NCBI RefSeq assembly: GCF_947242115.1
Contig: NC_074721.1
Coordinates: forward strand, 6,746,501 to 6,810,500
Direction: 5' to 3'
DNA from: Biomphalaria glabrata
Lineage: Eukaryota > Mollusca > Gastropoda > Planorbidae
Length of the DNA: 64,000 nucleotides
Position 1 is the stretch's first letter. Each line of letters begins with the position of its first letter. The notes under the pieces are model-generated. The model was not told the origin of the DNA. It worked only from the letters and a program-made list of their open reading frames with translations, and did not search any database. Positions 23,635 to 35,857 of this stretch are shown here, piece after piece. The translations under genes and the position numbers were made by a program.

Positions 23635-26600
23635 TTAGTTTCCTTTTAAATCAGTAAATCCCATGACCCAAAGCAATGGCTGGTCAGTGGTGACAGTCAC
23701 AACAGAGCCAGCAAGAGAGTTGGATGTGCTGATCAAATCACCAAAGTTCATCCTGTCATTTGCTGCACAAAGAATGTACAATGTGTATAATAAACGTTCA
23801 GTAACAAACACAAACGAACATAAACTTTATAATTAAATTGTACAATGTTTATGTAGTACTGGAACAAAGTAGACTAGGTAATATTAGTGTTAACACTGAC
23901 AAAAAGAAACTTTTTAAAGGTCTGTTAGAGAAAAAAAATAGAGGAATAGTACCAACTAAAAGACATTTCTGAGCTTCACTACTAAGTGTAGTGGTTATCA
24001 AGCTGTTAAGTCCACCAGACATTATGTTGTGATCTATATACACTACCGTTACTTCTAAGTGATAATGGTGAAAACATTATGGATAATGGATGGGATAGGA
24101 CTAAGGCTATTGTAACGCCTATGAAATGTTCAAGAAAAATGGTGACCTCACAAGAAATAAACTGGATTAATATCAGGGTAATATCTGGGTAATAACTGGA
24201 TTAATATCTGGGTAACCTAAGATGAAAAGAATCATAAGAATGTGGGTGGGGGAACCACAGGCTATTTCCCCATTCATGAAATACATTTTAATAATAAAAG
24301 AAGCAAATCAGTGACTCAAGTGTAATTAGTTTGTTTTTTTTTAAAAAGGATGCAGAAACATTTATCAACTCTCAATGCCCATTGGTGCAAGAGGCATCAA
24401 CATGAGAACATCATTTCATGAGCAGATATATCAATTTATTGTGAAAAGAAAATCTTTATCGACCACCGAAGGACAATGCTTATGCTTGCCTTGGATGTGG
24501 CAAAATATGTAGATCACAACTGGGGCTGTGTAGCCACAGGAAATATTGCATTCCTCATTAATCTTTGGACTCGACAAGCTTTATTATTATTATACTATCA
24601 AGTTATCAAAAGTAATGGATATGTACTAGAATTAATTATTTTCTGTTAAGAAGGAATGTCTGTAATTTATACGATTTATAAGAACATGGGTCTCAGAAAG
24701 AAAAACGTATAATACGATTAATGGCTAGCTCCTCTACCACCGAAGCAAAAGCCACCTTAACCTGCAATATTTGTGGACGGGAGTGTCTCTCCAAAATAGG
24801 GCTCGAAAGCCACATGAGAAAGTGTGTGAGATGAACTAGAGTCGTTCTACAACTGAAGGAGGCCAACTATGATAATGGAAACAAACTTACTAAGATTATA
24901 TTTCAAACCAGTGGTAGTCACATGATCTGCAGGTTGGCCAATGGGAATCAAGCCACACCAATCACCTTCATAGCCAGTGTCACAGTGTAGAGTGTGCTCT
25001 CCCTATAAAATGACACAAAAGTTACTACCACTATCTTTTCAAATTTGTTGGTAAATTATAAAAGAATTCTTTACTCAGGTTCTATGATTCTTTAAATCAT
25101 GCTCTATGAGACATGTACATAATCTAAAGCAGAAATAAAAGCAATGTAAACATTAAGAGCACTAAATGCTTGGACGAGTAATATTTAAATCTTCTTTAAA
25201 TAATAAAAAAAACAAAACAAAGATAAGCTAAAAATTGAAATAGAGCCAACCAAGCTTTGGGGGTTCCAGTGGTAAATGTCAAAAGTTTACAACGAGAGAC
25301 TTATCTTTTTGAAAGCCAGCCTTCATAAACATAGCAAGCAAAACAAAAGTAATAAAACTAACAAATTAACTCCCATGCATAAGCATTGAAGTTTCTTCTG
25401 TTTAAAGACATATTGATGACTCTTTACTCAATTAAATAATTAGCTTGTTGATTAGCCAACAGAAATTCAAATCTTCTAAAGCACTAGGTCACAAATAGAG
25501 TTATTTCCCTTCTTCTTCCTTCTAAACACTGCTTCATAAAACCCAAGAAAGATATTATCTTTTAAACTCTGCCATTTGATTTTGACATCAATTTTACACT
25601 GTATACTGTTAGGCGCTTCCGCTGTGCCTAATGCAAATAAACCAAATGGAGGTAACACTCAACGTAATATGTAATCCAATAACACCGGCAAAAGGCCGAA
25701 CAATCAACAGAAGTTAATCTGCGCTGATACTGAATGTCGAACAAGTCTAATCGCAATAAAGGGAACTGTCAAATGTCAGCTAACTCTATAATATGTTTAT
25801 AAAATGCTACTTATTTCTACGTTGTCCTGGAAGTAGTCTGTTATTTCGACTTTTAATTTTGTTCTATCTCTAGAACCTATTCTTGTTTTTACTAGTCATG
25901 TCATTGTCACTAAGTCAAAACTTCCCCTAATTCTGAAACATAATTAATGTCTAATCATGCCATAACAATACACATTATCAAGAACAATAACAATAAGAAA
26001 AGAGGAGCCCCCTACTATTCATAGGTTGTAACTGAGACCTCAATGTGGGGTACATCCTCCTAAGTTGCCCCAGATCCCAAGATACAGGAGAAAATGTATT
26101 AATGATAATAGCCTCATATACATATTGGTCATCCTGGGTGCTGGGTTTCAACATGGAAACATGATGAAGGCCTCGTGGCCCTAACATCCTTTGTTTTACT
26201 TGGTCTGTCAGGGTCACATGTTTATTGTATTGAATTATAAATAAGTTGATTTTAATATAAGAGTTTTAACTTGAATAGTTTTTAGTCTCCCATATAGGAC
26301 TCATGAGGTAGAGGACTAGATAGTCCTAACAAGGATTAAAGAGCATGGCATGTTCTCTAGAGGACTAGATAGTCCTAACAAGGATTAGAGCATGGTATGT
26401 CATCTAGAGGACTGAATAGTCCTAACAAGGATTATTGAGCATGGCGTGTCCTAATATATGCCAATGTACCAATTAACTAAAACCATATCTAACTTTTAAA
26501 ACATTTTTTTAATTCAGACTTATGCACCAATATCCAAAATTCTCTATTTGATCAGTGAAGTGATCATGCATTTAAAATTGTTACAATGCTTTATGATTCA

Positions 26601-29600
26601 AAATGTCTAAAACACACATTTTACTATGGGTAGCTATTTAAAAAAACAACTCAACTTAAGAGCGTTGACATTTGAAAACTTTTTTTGTTAAGACTACCCT
26701 TGCTCTAAACTAAAAACCCAGCAGAGAGTGAAACAAATATGAAAGGAAAAAAAAAACTCAATAGCTGAAACTCATGATCTTATTTAACAAAAGGGAATGA
26801 AACAACAATCTTAATTCTAGACAACATAAGTACCAAAACTAATCAAACGGTCCAACAAACCAGACACCACTGGTGGCTGCCTGGTCGTGTGGTATGTGCA
26901 CTGGACTGTCGTATAGACTTGTTCATGGTCCCTGGTTCATACCCTGCCCACTGCCATCCCCTGTCATCCTGCGGGAGGTTTGGACTAGGAAATAAATTGT
27001 CTTCAACTCTGAAGGAACATCTAAAACATGTAAAACATTTTACAAATGCCTACCTGGTATAACAACACAGACCTCCTCACATATCATAAATATACTTACC
27101 TTGTCCAACAAAACAGACATGGAGTTATCAGCCACAAGCAGCACTGGAACTTTAGTCAGCTTCAAGGCAGTGTATAAAGTATTTACATTGGCAAAAGTGT
27201 GATCCATTCGTCCCCCAAAAGCACCAACAGCTAAAATTTGCTATCAAAATAAAAAAACTTGATACATATTTCCTTTTTTAAACATTGTAAATCAAAATGA
27301 CTGTATTGAATACCACAAGAAACAAATGTAGCTTAACATTTTTATTTCCACAGTCAAAGGTCATACTTTGATACCATACCAGGATGGCTGCCTGGTCGTG
27401 CGGTTTGCACGCTGGACTGTCGTTCGGACTTATCGATGGTCCCGGGTTCAAACCCTGCCCGCTCCCATCCCCCGTCGTCCTGCGAGAGGTTTGGACTAGG
27501 AAGTAATTATCTTCAACTCTGAAGGAACATCCGAAATAAGTAAAACATTTTACAAACAAACAAAACAAACATACTTCAAGGTACAGTGGAAAGAAAGGGT
27601 CGTCCAAAGAAAACCTGTCGAGACAACGTAAAAAATGGACAAGCCTCTCTCTTGATATCCTGCTAAGAACAGCTACTAATTAGGATAAGTGGAGGGATTT
27701 AGTTATGTGAACTGTCACAGCACCCCTACAACAAAAGTCAAGGGACAGATGAGATAATTAATTATGAATTGTATATTCTTTAGCCCTTCGCTTTTAAATT
27801 TAAATTTTTTTGATTTTTTGTTAGCATTTATCTTTGTATGAGTAATAAAGTATCACAGCAATATTTGTAAAGCATGTGAATTATTCGGTTTGACACAGAG
27901 CACATTCGTACCATGTAAACCCTGTTGTCATGTCAATAAGAATTTTAAACGAATGAAAGATTTTAAATTTAGGCAGAAAAATTATATAGAAAGTGAAAAG
28001 AAAATAGAAAGGAAGAAATGGTATAATCTTAAAATCTTTGCTATTCAATTATAACATTTAAAAATACACCTATTAAAACTCAATCCCTTTATGTAATAAA
28101 TTTCTACAACTAAAAAAAAATAGCTCAAAAATAAATTTTAACTCAATATACACAATTTTTCTTTTTTTCAAAATTCATGTACATATGGATATAGCAGAAA
28201 GATGTGTTTAAAAATCTGTTAATATTGGCATTGAAATGAAGTGGCTTATGCTTCACACCTATTTAATTTATTTTTACAAATAATTCTGTTTTCAAGTTCT
28301 TTCAACAAGTTCTTGATTTAAACTTATTAATGTTTCCAGTAGGTGTAATTTTAAATTCACTATTAAAATTCTATATCAGGTCCTATAATGATTTCAAATA
28401 CCCCAATTCAAATAATCTGAAATGGGAATTTTAACTAATAAAATTCTGAACTTTACCGAGCAGGTTCCCATTTTGTCGACTACTATTCTCAAACACTTGG
28501 TAAAGTCTGTTTCATCTTGATCTGGTGTAGCAACCACAGGTACTTTCTACAACACAAAGAGACAAGAATCTATTGCACAAGCAGTTTAAGCATTCTTTTT
28601 AAGATATGTCATTTACTTTCAATAGCCATTTACTTTCAATAGTGACAGTATTTGCGGTTGTAAAGAATAACAAAAAAAGGGTTTACTTTAATATTTTTTG
28701 TTATAATTAAGGTTTTGCATAACTGAATAAATTCTTATATCTTTCTATGAGGTTTCCTTGAAGAAAGAGCACAAGGGTGGTGATCCAAACATCTGAGTTA
28801 AAATGTCAGCATTCATAGGTAACTTAGAAATGGACAAGCTCTCACATGATTTTTATAATATTCCAGTAAGTCAGGGTCAGCTGAATCAAAGTCTCCAGTG
28901 ATGATGCTAGGCAGGTACTGTTCTTGACTAATACTGGAATGCAAGTGGTTCACGGCACCATCAACAACAGCTGTAAACACACCTGAAGAACCAAAAGTAT
29001 AAGATTTACTTTTGTGTTACAGTGTGTATGTTATAGTCCATTTTTTTTTCAATATCATTTTACTAATACACCTAAAAAAAAATAATATTTATTTACATGA
29101 TAATATTTACTACTTGTTCGCTCTATGTGTCTAGTTTAAATGTTAAAATCTATAAACTTTTAATAGTAGATAATTGTAAACAACCTGTTTAACAAAGTAT
29201 TAGCCAAAAGTATATTGAAAATGTATGTCTGGTTGCATGGTATGTGCTCTGGACTATCATTTCAATAGCCCTGGATTTGATGTAATAATTTTTCATTCTG
29301 AACAAACATCCAAAATATGTAACAACCAAGAAACCAAATAAACAAAAAGGCAGTGACTCATACCTACTTTTCTTCCATAAATGCTTAATCAAATGAAAAT
29401 CTGTATGATGATTCAGAATTATGAAGGCTATCTTTAGACCTACAAAATAAAAATAATATACACTTGTGTATATGTGACTTTAAAAATAATAGATCTAGAA
29501 TTGTATAGATCTAATGAATGATCTATGATGGCTTAGTCTTAGTGAACAATACTGGGCCTAGAACCGATCCTTTGGGTACTCTGTACTTTAAGAAAAAATA

Positions 29601-30369
29601 TAAAAATATATATGTATGATTAATATGAATATATGCCATTACATTACAATGTATCTATAAAAACACAAAAGTCAAAAGTCAAGGAATTTCTAACTCCCAA
29701 ATATTTTTTATCATGACAAAATTTACCCTGCCTAATATTTTATTCATGTTTTGTGTTTTATTTAGTCTGCAGAAGTCAGACGTCAAGGTCCAATTTATAA
29801 CTAGTTGTGGAAATTATTTAAAAAATAGAATTCACCTCTCAAGCTTCAAACAGACAATTAATTACAGCACCTGACCTAGTAGTAGTCTACGTCCAGAATA
29901 CTTGTATGACTGCTTTAACTTTAAGCCTTTTTTGGCTTTTAAAGGTACTAATGTTTCAGAAATAAACCTTATTAGAAATAGAGCATTCATTAGATCTATA
30001 CAATTCAAGATAGATCTAGATCTCTATTATTTTTAAAGTTAAAGTCAGTGTTACGAGTTTTGCTATCACTCAGTCTCAGTCAATCAGTATCAGTTTCCTT
30101 TTGAAGTGATTGGGCTGGGCTTTCGCTAAATTAACAATAATATGTCACTATTAATATAATAAGTCAATTTAAATAAGTCAATAACTATATTAATATAACA
30201 GTAGAAGTTGTTGTAATCAGTAAATAAATCACTGTAACTGTAATGTTATTATAATATTATTACTTTAAACTTTAAATAATAAATTTAAACTTAAACTTTT
30301 AAACTCAAAAGTATACTATTCTATACCTGCTTCTGGCATCAAAAATGCCAGAGGACGAATGACATTCAT
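23635..30369 (-). CDS. TPK1: Thiamin pyrophosphokinase 1
   Basis: Seven exons on the - strand, in coding order: 30369-30327, 29400-29368 (33 bp), 28982-28846, 28546-28457, 27240-27100, 25002-24891, 23762-23635; 684 bp, 227 aa (human 243). TPK1 makes thiamin diphosphate from thiamin and ATP in the cytosol as a homodimer. Visible motifs: GDFDS (55-59), [13 protein letters not shown] (78-90), [10 protein letters not shown] (106-115), [13 protein letters not shown] and PLLWVMG near the C-terminus. The usual ADGGAN motif reads VDGAVN (32-37). Phases fit at every junction. The 33-bp exon restores the HLW-K region and uses a donor GTAGGT. The start is uncertain: a good acceptor precedes this ATG by 23 bp, so an upstream exon may add residues or be 5' UTR. 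The gene converges on PPIH. Confidence 0.93.
24446..24561 (+). repeat. LINE zinc-finger tail remnant in a TPK1 intron
   Basis: The + strand encodes [20 protein letters not shown] and then RKYC before a stop. This is the C-x2-C-x12-H-x4-C tail found at the end of the LINE remnant at 44119-45291. Antisense to TPK1. Confidence 0.7.
24720..24832 (+). repeat. Second LINE zinc-finger tail remnant
   Basis: Encodes [20 protein letters not shown] and HMRKC then stop: the same zinc-finger tail, from a different copy than the one at 24446. Confidence 0.65.
26311..26455. repeat. About 48-bp tandem repeat, three copies, in a TPK1 intron
   Basis: The core 'gaggactagatagtcctaac' plus 'aaggatta' and 'gagcatgg' occurs three times with small changes. 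Each unit contains the inverted pair AGGACT and AGTCCT, so single strands could form small hairpins. Confidence 0.9.
26870..27048 (+). repeat. tRNA-derived SINE, family 2
   Basis: Full order of the family: head 'ggctgcctggtcgtgtgg', box B-like 'ggttcataccc', middle 'cctgcgggaggtttggacta', and tail 'aaggaacatctaaaacatgt'. Antisense to TPK1. Confidence 0.85.
27383..27565 (+). repeat. tRNA-derived SINE, family 2 (best-preserved copy)
   Basis: Head 'ggctgcctggtcgtgcgg', box B-like 'gggttcaaaccc', 'ccgtcgtcctgcgagagg', and tail 'catccgaaataagtaaaaca' ending in an 'acaaacaaac' stretch. It is inserted immediately before the LINE tail at 27590. Confidence 0.88.
27590..27785 (+). repeat. LINE 3' remnant
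   Basis: The + strand encodes [20 protein letters not shown] and then ILLRTATN, stop, DKWRDLVM, stop, TVTAPL. These are the GRP-x-K, WT-x-LS and KWR motifs that close many LINE ORFs. The TVTAP end matches the 3' end of the LINE at 7800-10330, so both belong to one family. Confidence 0.7.
29222..29332 (+). repeat. SINE family 2, diverged copy
   Basis: 'tctggttgcatggtatgtgc', 'tctggactatcatt' and 'gaacaaacatccaaaatatg' follow the family 2 order with many changes. It lies in a TPK1 intron just 36 bp from the 33-bp exon. Confidence 0.55.
29530..29605 (-). repeat. LINE reverse-transcriptase fragment
   Basis: The - strand encodes [18 protein letters not shown], the V-P-Q-G-S-V-L-G-P-L-L-F block of LINE reverse transcriptases. 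Too short to classify further. Confidence 0.6.
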
Positions 30370-30639
30370 TCTGCTCCTTTTCTTCGATCTGAAAAGAAAA
30401 GGAGTATTGACGACAAGGTAAGATTACTAGATCTAGAATAGATCCTAAATAACAGATTACAGATTGTTACAGATCCAGATGATGGCAAATCTATATAATA
30501 CACGCAGATTCTTTATTTGTTTCAGCGTATCCTATCAAGTTTTTTATATTTTTAAGCAGCTCTCCAAATACCGAAACACAAAATATTATGGGTTCTGTGC
30601 ATTCGGCTGCAGACTTGGATTCTACAACATAGATCTAGA

Positions 30640-31265
30640 TTATTCTAGATTGGGGGACAGTGCCCGCCGACCTCCTCGTGGTGTCCTCTGGTAACTGGAG
30701 TAAGTTCACCCTTTATTCTCAGGGTGTTCCGAAAAGGGCTAACGTTGCGGGAGCTCCAACTTTCCTAGCAGGCTCTCACGCTCTCCTGGTGCAGAGTTCT
30801 GCTGGTGAGGGAATATGCTAAGCTCTGACTGACATAACCCCCTGCACGCTCGTCTGATGTAGGGATTGTGTCTGTCGGGGGCTGTAGCCTATGCTGAACA
30901 GATCAGCCTGCGCCCTGGAGACTAGTGTCAACTAGTGAAGGGTCAAGCTATTAAAATTTGCGGACTCTAAACTGGTGGTTAAAAAAAAAAAGGTCTCCTG
31001 CATCACTCCACTTTCGTGGATTAAAAACCCTGACCATACGAGTGAGTGGCTGAATTAACTCAATTAAATAACTGGTCTTTCGATCGTTTATAGTCCAATG
31101 TTAATGTCTGGACTGTTTTCACTGCTCGCTCTAAGTGGCAACCCAAATCTTCTCCCCCTGGAGGAACCCATACCTATGTCGTGATGATGACAACATAGGT
31201 TAGTCTATAGTCCATCTATACTCTCCGTAACACCAGCAGATTTTGGGGAACTCATCTCATTTTCC
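30640..31265. other. GC-richer block of unknown origin between TPK1 and paralogue A
   Basis: About 600 bp with clearly higher GC than its surroundings (for example 'gacagtgcccgccgacctcc', 'tctgtcgggggctgtagcct', 'cttctccccctggaggaacc'), and abrupt edges. It resembles the 5' leader of a non-LTR element more than a promoter, but I cannot identify it. It lies in the head-to-head spacer. Confidence 0.35.
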
Positions 31266-31439
31266 TTCAATGTAGCCTACTAGATCTAAAACTCAGAGGC
31301 GTCATCAAATGGGTGCGGGCCGCACTACTTACATTTCCAGGGGGGTGACACCCAAGTGGGGAAAAAAAGCAGACATTTTTTTTTAACTTAAAAAAGTTTA
31401 TTGTAGCCTACAAAAATGCTGACATTGTGCGATTGGAAA

Positions 31440-31660
31440 TATTTTTATTAGGCCCTTATTGTTTTTGTTTAGCGCAACTTTTAATCTTCCAGAAAGCTAA
31501 GTGTGCTATGGTCCAAATTTCAAAAGTTTAGGGGGGATAGGTTTCCTTGATGCCTTTTTGAATTTGCTCGAATCAATAGCTTATTCGAACTCAAGACTCC
31601 ATGATGGAAGGTCGACGTGTTTGCCAATGAGCTATGCAACGAGGCCTTCTTATAAAATTA
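31440..31660 (-). repeat. Possible tRNA-like SINE, family 3
   Basis: On the - strand 'ttgcatagctcattggcaaa' (box A-like) and 'gagttcgaataag' (box B-like) sit about 50 bp apart. The other side shares 'gtttttgtttagcgcaa' with the copy at 16195. A family 2 fragment follows at 31668-31728 and a LINE tail at 31735-31800. Confidence 0.5.
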
Positions 31661-32299
31661 AATGGTTAGGATGGCTATGCAGTCGGATGTAATAATCGTC
31701 AAATCTGAAGGAACATTTGAAATATGTACAGCAAAGCAAAAGAAATAATACGCATAGGACGTAATCATTTTTTTTAAAGTAGTGTCTGTATTTTATAAGA
31801 TTATTAAATTATTTGACGCACGGATCAGCATGTTGGATGGTTCATAAGACTAAATCTAGTCAACGAGCTACTGTACCTGCTTACAACTATTTCATTTTCG
31901 TCAGTTAGGCCTACATTACATTGTCTCCATATGCAGGCATACTACAACAAGGTTTTAACGTCTTTTTTTGGTACTCTCTAGTAAGTGTTTGTCCTACTTT
32001 TGTCCAAGCTCTGTTTGGTAATCCTATATCATAAGACGCTGGAAGTTGTATAATGCATTATATACTATTTTCAATCTTTCGAACTTTGACCCAGTGTGTT
32101 TCAACTACCATTATTTAGAATTTAGACCTATGTTGCATAAAGCCGTATTTTCATCATCGCTATGTGTAACAATCTTTGCGTCTTTGAATTTGACATTTAT
32201 TGAGCATAAAAAAAAACTCTAGATTTGTTAAACTCTAACGAAGGGAGAAATTGGGAGCGGCCTGCATAGACATAGAATATAAACAATAGAGCTATACAT

Positions 32300-32365
32300 G
32301 GCCGGATTTAGGACTGCGCAAGACTGTGCGGCTGCCTAGGGCCTAGCCTCCATATCTCCAATATA
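32300..32365 (+). repeat. One end of a GGGCCGG-type MITE
   Basis: 'ggccggatttaggactgcgc' then 'ggctgcctagggcc' resembles the left end of the MITE copies at 6025 and 6598. No partner end was located. Confidence 0.4.
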
Positions 32366-32523
32366 TTTTTTTAAATCTTAACAAAATGTGGATATTAAAT
32401 GAAAGAAAAACACGTAACAAAAAAAGTTGTTTATTTTTAATCCATTCCTCCTTTTTGAAGCTGATGGTGTCTATAATTACCATTTTATACATTTCTCGTA
32501 ATGCTCCATTATTGCAAGGAGTA

Positions 32524-32638
32524 GGCTACTCCTTGGCCATAGAAACAGATGACTTTAACATCATCTGCCCCCATAGATCTCAAGGTCTGAAAGAGAAGCT
32601 TTACTTTTATTTCCATTCTGGTGAGCTTTACCTTTAGA
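32524..32638 (+). repeat. SINE family 1, 3' part only
   Basis: 'ggccatagaaacagatgact', 'atcatctgccc' and 'aaggtctgaaagagaagctt' match the 3' half of family 1. The tRNA-like head is absent. Confidence 0.7.
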
Positions 32639-33223
32639 CAATCAGACTATAATATGTAAACAGTCCAGCGTAGTAAAACAATTTTAATTAAAATTACAGA
32701 TGAAATAGAGAGAAATAGAAATAAAGAGTGTCTTAAAGTATCTGAAAGTATAAAGGTCATATATAATAAATAGTGTGATTAAGTGTATATTTGACTTTCT
32801 ATACAAAATAATTTCCATAATACAAACAAAACAATAATTAAATTAGAAATTAACAAAATTACAGTTTAACCAGAGACTACTAGACCATAACTTTATTTTG
32901 TAAGTTTCGCATTGGTTAGAATATGTGACAACTATGTTGCAATATGACCCACACCTAATCGTGACGTTCGTTGTAAAGAGGCGCCAAAGTCTGTCTTTAA
33001 AAAATAAATATGTATAAGCCAATAAATAAATCTAATACAAATTATGTAATAAAGTAATACACATGAATATAACAATAAGTAGATGTGGTTATCGACATTA
33101 CATAAAAGTATAAAGGCCTGGTTTTGTTAAGACTTTTATAACAAGATTTCGCTTGTTTTAAATGTCAAGGTTCTGTCCCTTGTTTATTATAAAACCTTAG
33201 CATAACAGGTTATATAAAGTTGT

Positions 33224-33292
33224 CTATTTTTAGAACAGTGACGTTTATTTTGTGTTTATATGTATGTTACATAAGCTCTCCCATTTATAAAA
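33224..33292 (+). promoter_or_regulatory. Paralogue A promoter: MEF2-type site and TATA box
   Basis: CTATTTTTAG at 33224-33233 is an exact fit to the MEF2 consensus YTA(A/T)4TAR, and TATAAAA lies at 33286-33292. The same two elements, in the same order and with related flanks (tttttag-acagtg; ttataaaa then a C/G-rich 'accgcgagacg'), precede paralogue B. Activity in muscle or neurons would follow from MEF2, but that is inference. Confidence 0.65.
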
Positions 33293-33314
33293 CACCGCGA
33301 GACGGAGTGTGTAA

Positions 33315-33429
33315 CAGAAGAGTGGTTCAACTTGTTTGACACATGTTGACATAGGAAAAGAAAGAATTCAAAGATAAATATTAACTTTGAGAGAAAAAAA
33401 AAAAAAAAGAAAATCGAAGCGAGAATAAC
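33315..33429 (+). other. Paralogue A 5' non-coding exon (predicted)
   Basis: The start is estimated from the TATA box; the end is a strong donor, 'aataac' followed by gtaagtag. The equivalent position in paralogue B has 'aaacat' followed by gtaagtag. The exon would splice to 35849. Confidence 0.5.
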
Positions 33430-34424
33430 GTAAGTAGAACTAGAAATCTTAACTGAATTTATCTTCATTCAGAAATATCTTGACCTATATATAAATTAGG
33501 CCTATATTCGAGACTAAAGGTTCGCTAAAGCAAAAACTGTTTGTTAGAAATAAAAACTTATATAACTACATAGATATAGATTTTCTTCTAAGTTATCATA
33601 TTAACCCTATCTATATAAATGTTTTTGGATTAAAATGTGAATTTAATGCTTCATTCTTTAAAAAGTCATCAGAGTTGTCAATATTCTAGACTTCAATATA
33701 AGTTAATAAAATAATTAGGCCTAAGCCGCCTAATGGGCATATTTAATATGACTAGGCCTATTAGGCCTTATTTATAATGCTATATCTATGATATTAATTA
33801 AGTTTAACCTCTTTAGCCTTTCTTTTTTGTTGTATTCTATATAGGTCTATAGTTTGTGTTTAGTCACTGTGTAGGCCTATACATTTCGAATGACTTCTCC
33901 GAGACGCCCTACTTTTAGGTAAACGGGAGTAAAGCAAGAAAATAGGACGGAGAGGCACCACTTGTAACTCTTTCGCCATTTCTCTCCAACCGCCTCTGTC
34001 CTGTGCTGTTACTCAGTAAATCTATAAAAGTTGAATCTTCCAACTTTTGCAAGCCTGTATTGTTGGCCTTTCTTTCTAACACCATATGTATGTGTAATTG
34101 TTGTCAATTATACATCGTGGTCGATCAGTTTACCCTTTTCGTAACGCCTTATAGGGCCTATCATACAGCAGATCCTTCGGCATTCTGTCTGGGTCTAAAA
34201 GTTAAACATATTTAAAAAAAACAAATAAAACACGGATACGTGTAACGTTTCAATAAGTAACCTACTAATATGTTCAACGTTTCTCCTAAATCAGTGTAGT
34301 CCTACACTTGGCGCCGGCCAAATTACAACACAAATTAGAAATGAACAATATATGAAAGACTACCCTCGGAGATAAAGCAGTATTTAAGGTTAACTAAAAT
34401 AAAAAATATGCCCTTATTGTGACA

Positions 34425-34935
34425 GCAGCTTAAGGGTCGAGGCAATTGACTTTGCAGACATCTTCCATGCCATGAACAAACTTAGGAAGACTCTCGATAC
34501 CTGTAAGAGGGCATTACCGATCCAGCCTTTCTACAGGATAATACTATTAATGCATAATTCCTTGTTGTTATATCAGCCGAGGGCATAGTGGCAACTGACC
34601 TCGCAAATACATTTGCGGCCCTAAACATCCTTAAGAAGATTCTCGTTACATGTCAAAGGGCAGTAATGCTGTGTACCTACCACATTCCCAGAAAATTTCT
34701 CAGTGAACACTTCGACTACAATGAGTTTTGTTTCCCTTTAGTGTACCTCGATCTTGACTGCGTAAGAGAAAGACTATACACATTATTAATACCATAAAGA
34801 GGAAACCGTACCTCATATTCTGTTTGACTGCCCCAGACTTGACAGGTCTGGGAAACCAACAATTCTCGACCTGTATGGTGACATTTATGCACTAAGCAAG
34901 ACATCATAGGAATCCTTGGGGCTTAGGCCTCTTTA
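34425..34935 (+). repeat. Retroelement remnant, LINE-like pol tail
   Basis: The + strand encodes HILFDCPRLDRSGKPTILDL with nearby out-of-frame pieces. An H-x-L-F-x-C-P-x-L block is typical of the region after the reverse transcriptase in I-type LINEs. Two similar segments (at 34455 and 34590, 'cttaggaagactctcg' and 'cttaagaagattctcg') suggest a partial internal duplication. Confidence 0.45.
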
Positions 34936-35348
34936 TATGACTCTTTTTTTTTTATTCTGTACTGAAGAGATTACATTGCCAACAACACATAAGATACTAA
35001 CATACGTTTACGGTTTACACATCAGTTCGCGTTAAAATTGTTCATAAACAGTCTAAACTTGACGATCACTGGGTTGTGCATTGTCCTTTGCAGCATTAAG
35101 AGGGTAACGATGTGTTTAAAAAAACGTAGAAAATTAGAAATAGTCTAAAATTAAAGAAAAAGTCAAAGTACAATAAAACATTTAAAGTTGCAATACAGTA
35201 CGTAGTTTCCATTTTATTTCATCTTTTTTATATTAGAATGAACAGTTTAGCAAAACTATAACATGATTACAAAGAACACAACTCATCAAGCGCGTCTGGT
35301 GATATATTCACCATACGGTATTTTACATCCTCATCAATATCTCTAAAG

Positions 35349-35551
35349 CAGCGGTTCTCAACCATTTATGCTCGGTGACCCCTTTTTACAATCTCCCACT
35401 CTGCTGCGACCCCCCCCCCCTCAGCACACACACACACACCTATAGAAGAATAGACAAAAACAATCCATTTTTTTCGATGGTCTTTGGCGACTCCTGGCAA
35501 ATCATCAATCGACCCCCAAGGGGGTCGCGATCCACAGGTTGAGAACCCCTG
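35349..35551. mobile_element. hAT-type MITE with 8-bp target duplication
   Basis: Ends are CAGCGGTTCTCAACC and GGTTGAGAACCCCTG, with longer subterminal similarity (tcgcgaccccc). The flanks CTCTAAAG at 35341-35348 and 35552-35559 are identical, as expected for hAT insertion. It sits 300 bp before paralogue A exon 2. Confidence 0.92.
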
Positions 35552-35857
35552 CTCTAAAGTAACGTTTCATACATTTCACTGCACACAACGGGCCTCATTG
35601 TGTATTAAAAATTTAGATCATAATTTGTCTAGAAGAGATAGAGAATCACGTGGCTGAATGCAGTTTGTTTACGATTGGTGAATGAGGTCCATTTAGAGGA
35701 CTTAATGAATTTTGTTTTTATCTATTTTCGATCCTGGCAGTGCTGAAGAATAACTATTAGTTCATTTATATATAGATAGTAATAATAAGGTAACTCTTTG
35801 TGTGTGTGTGTTTTTTTAAAATAATTTTTATAATTTCATCTCTTCCAGCAGGCCAAA

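Noticed and set aside
25978-26217. Small open frame on the - strand in a TPK1 intron
   Set aside because: It has no recognisable domain, no splice links and ordinary intron composition; it may be part of an unknown repeat.
27278-27607. Open frame of 109 codons on the - strand
   Set aside because: It lies mostly over a SINE family 2 copy read backwards.
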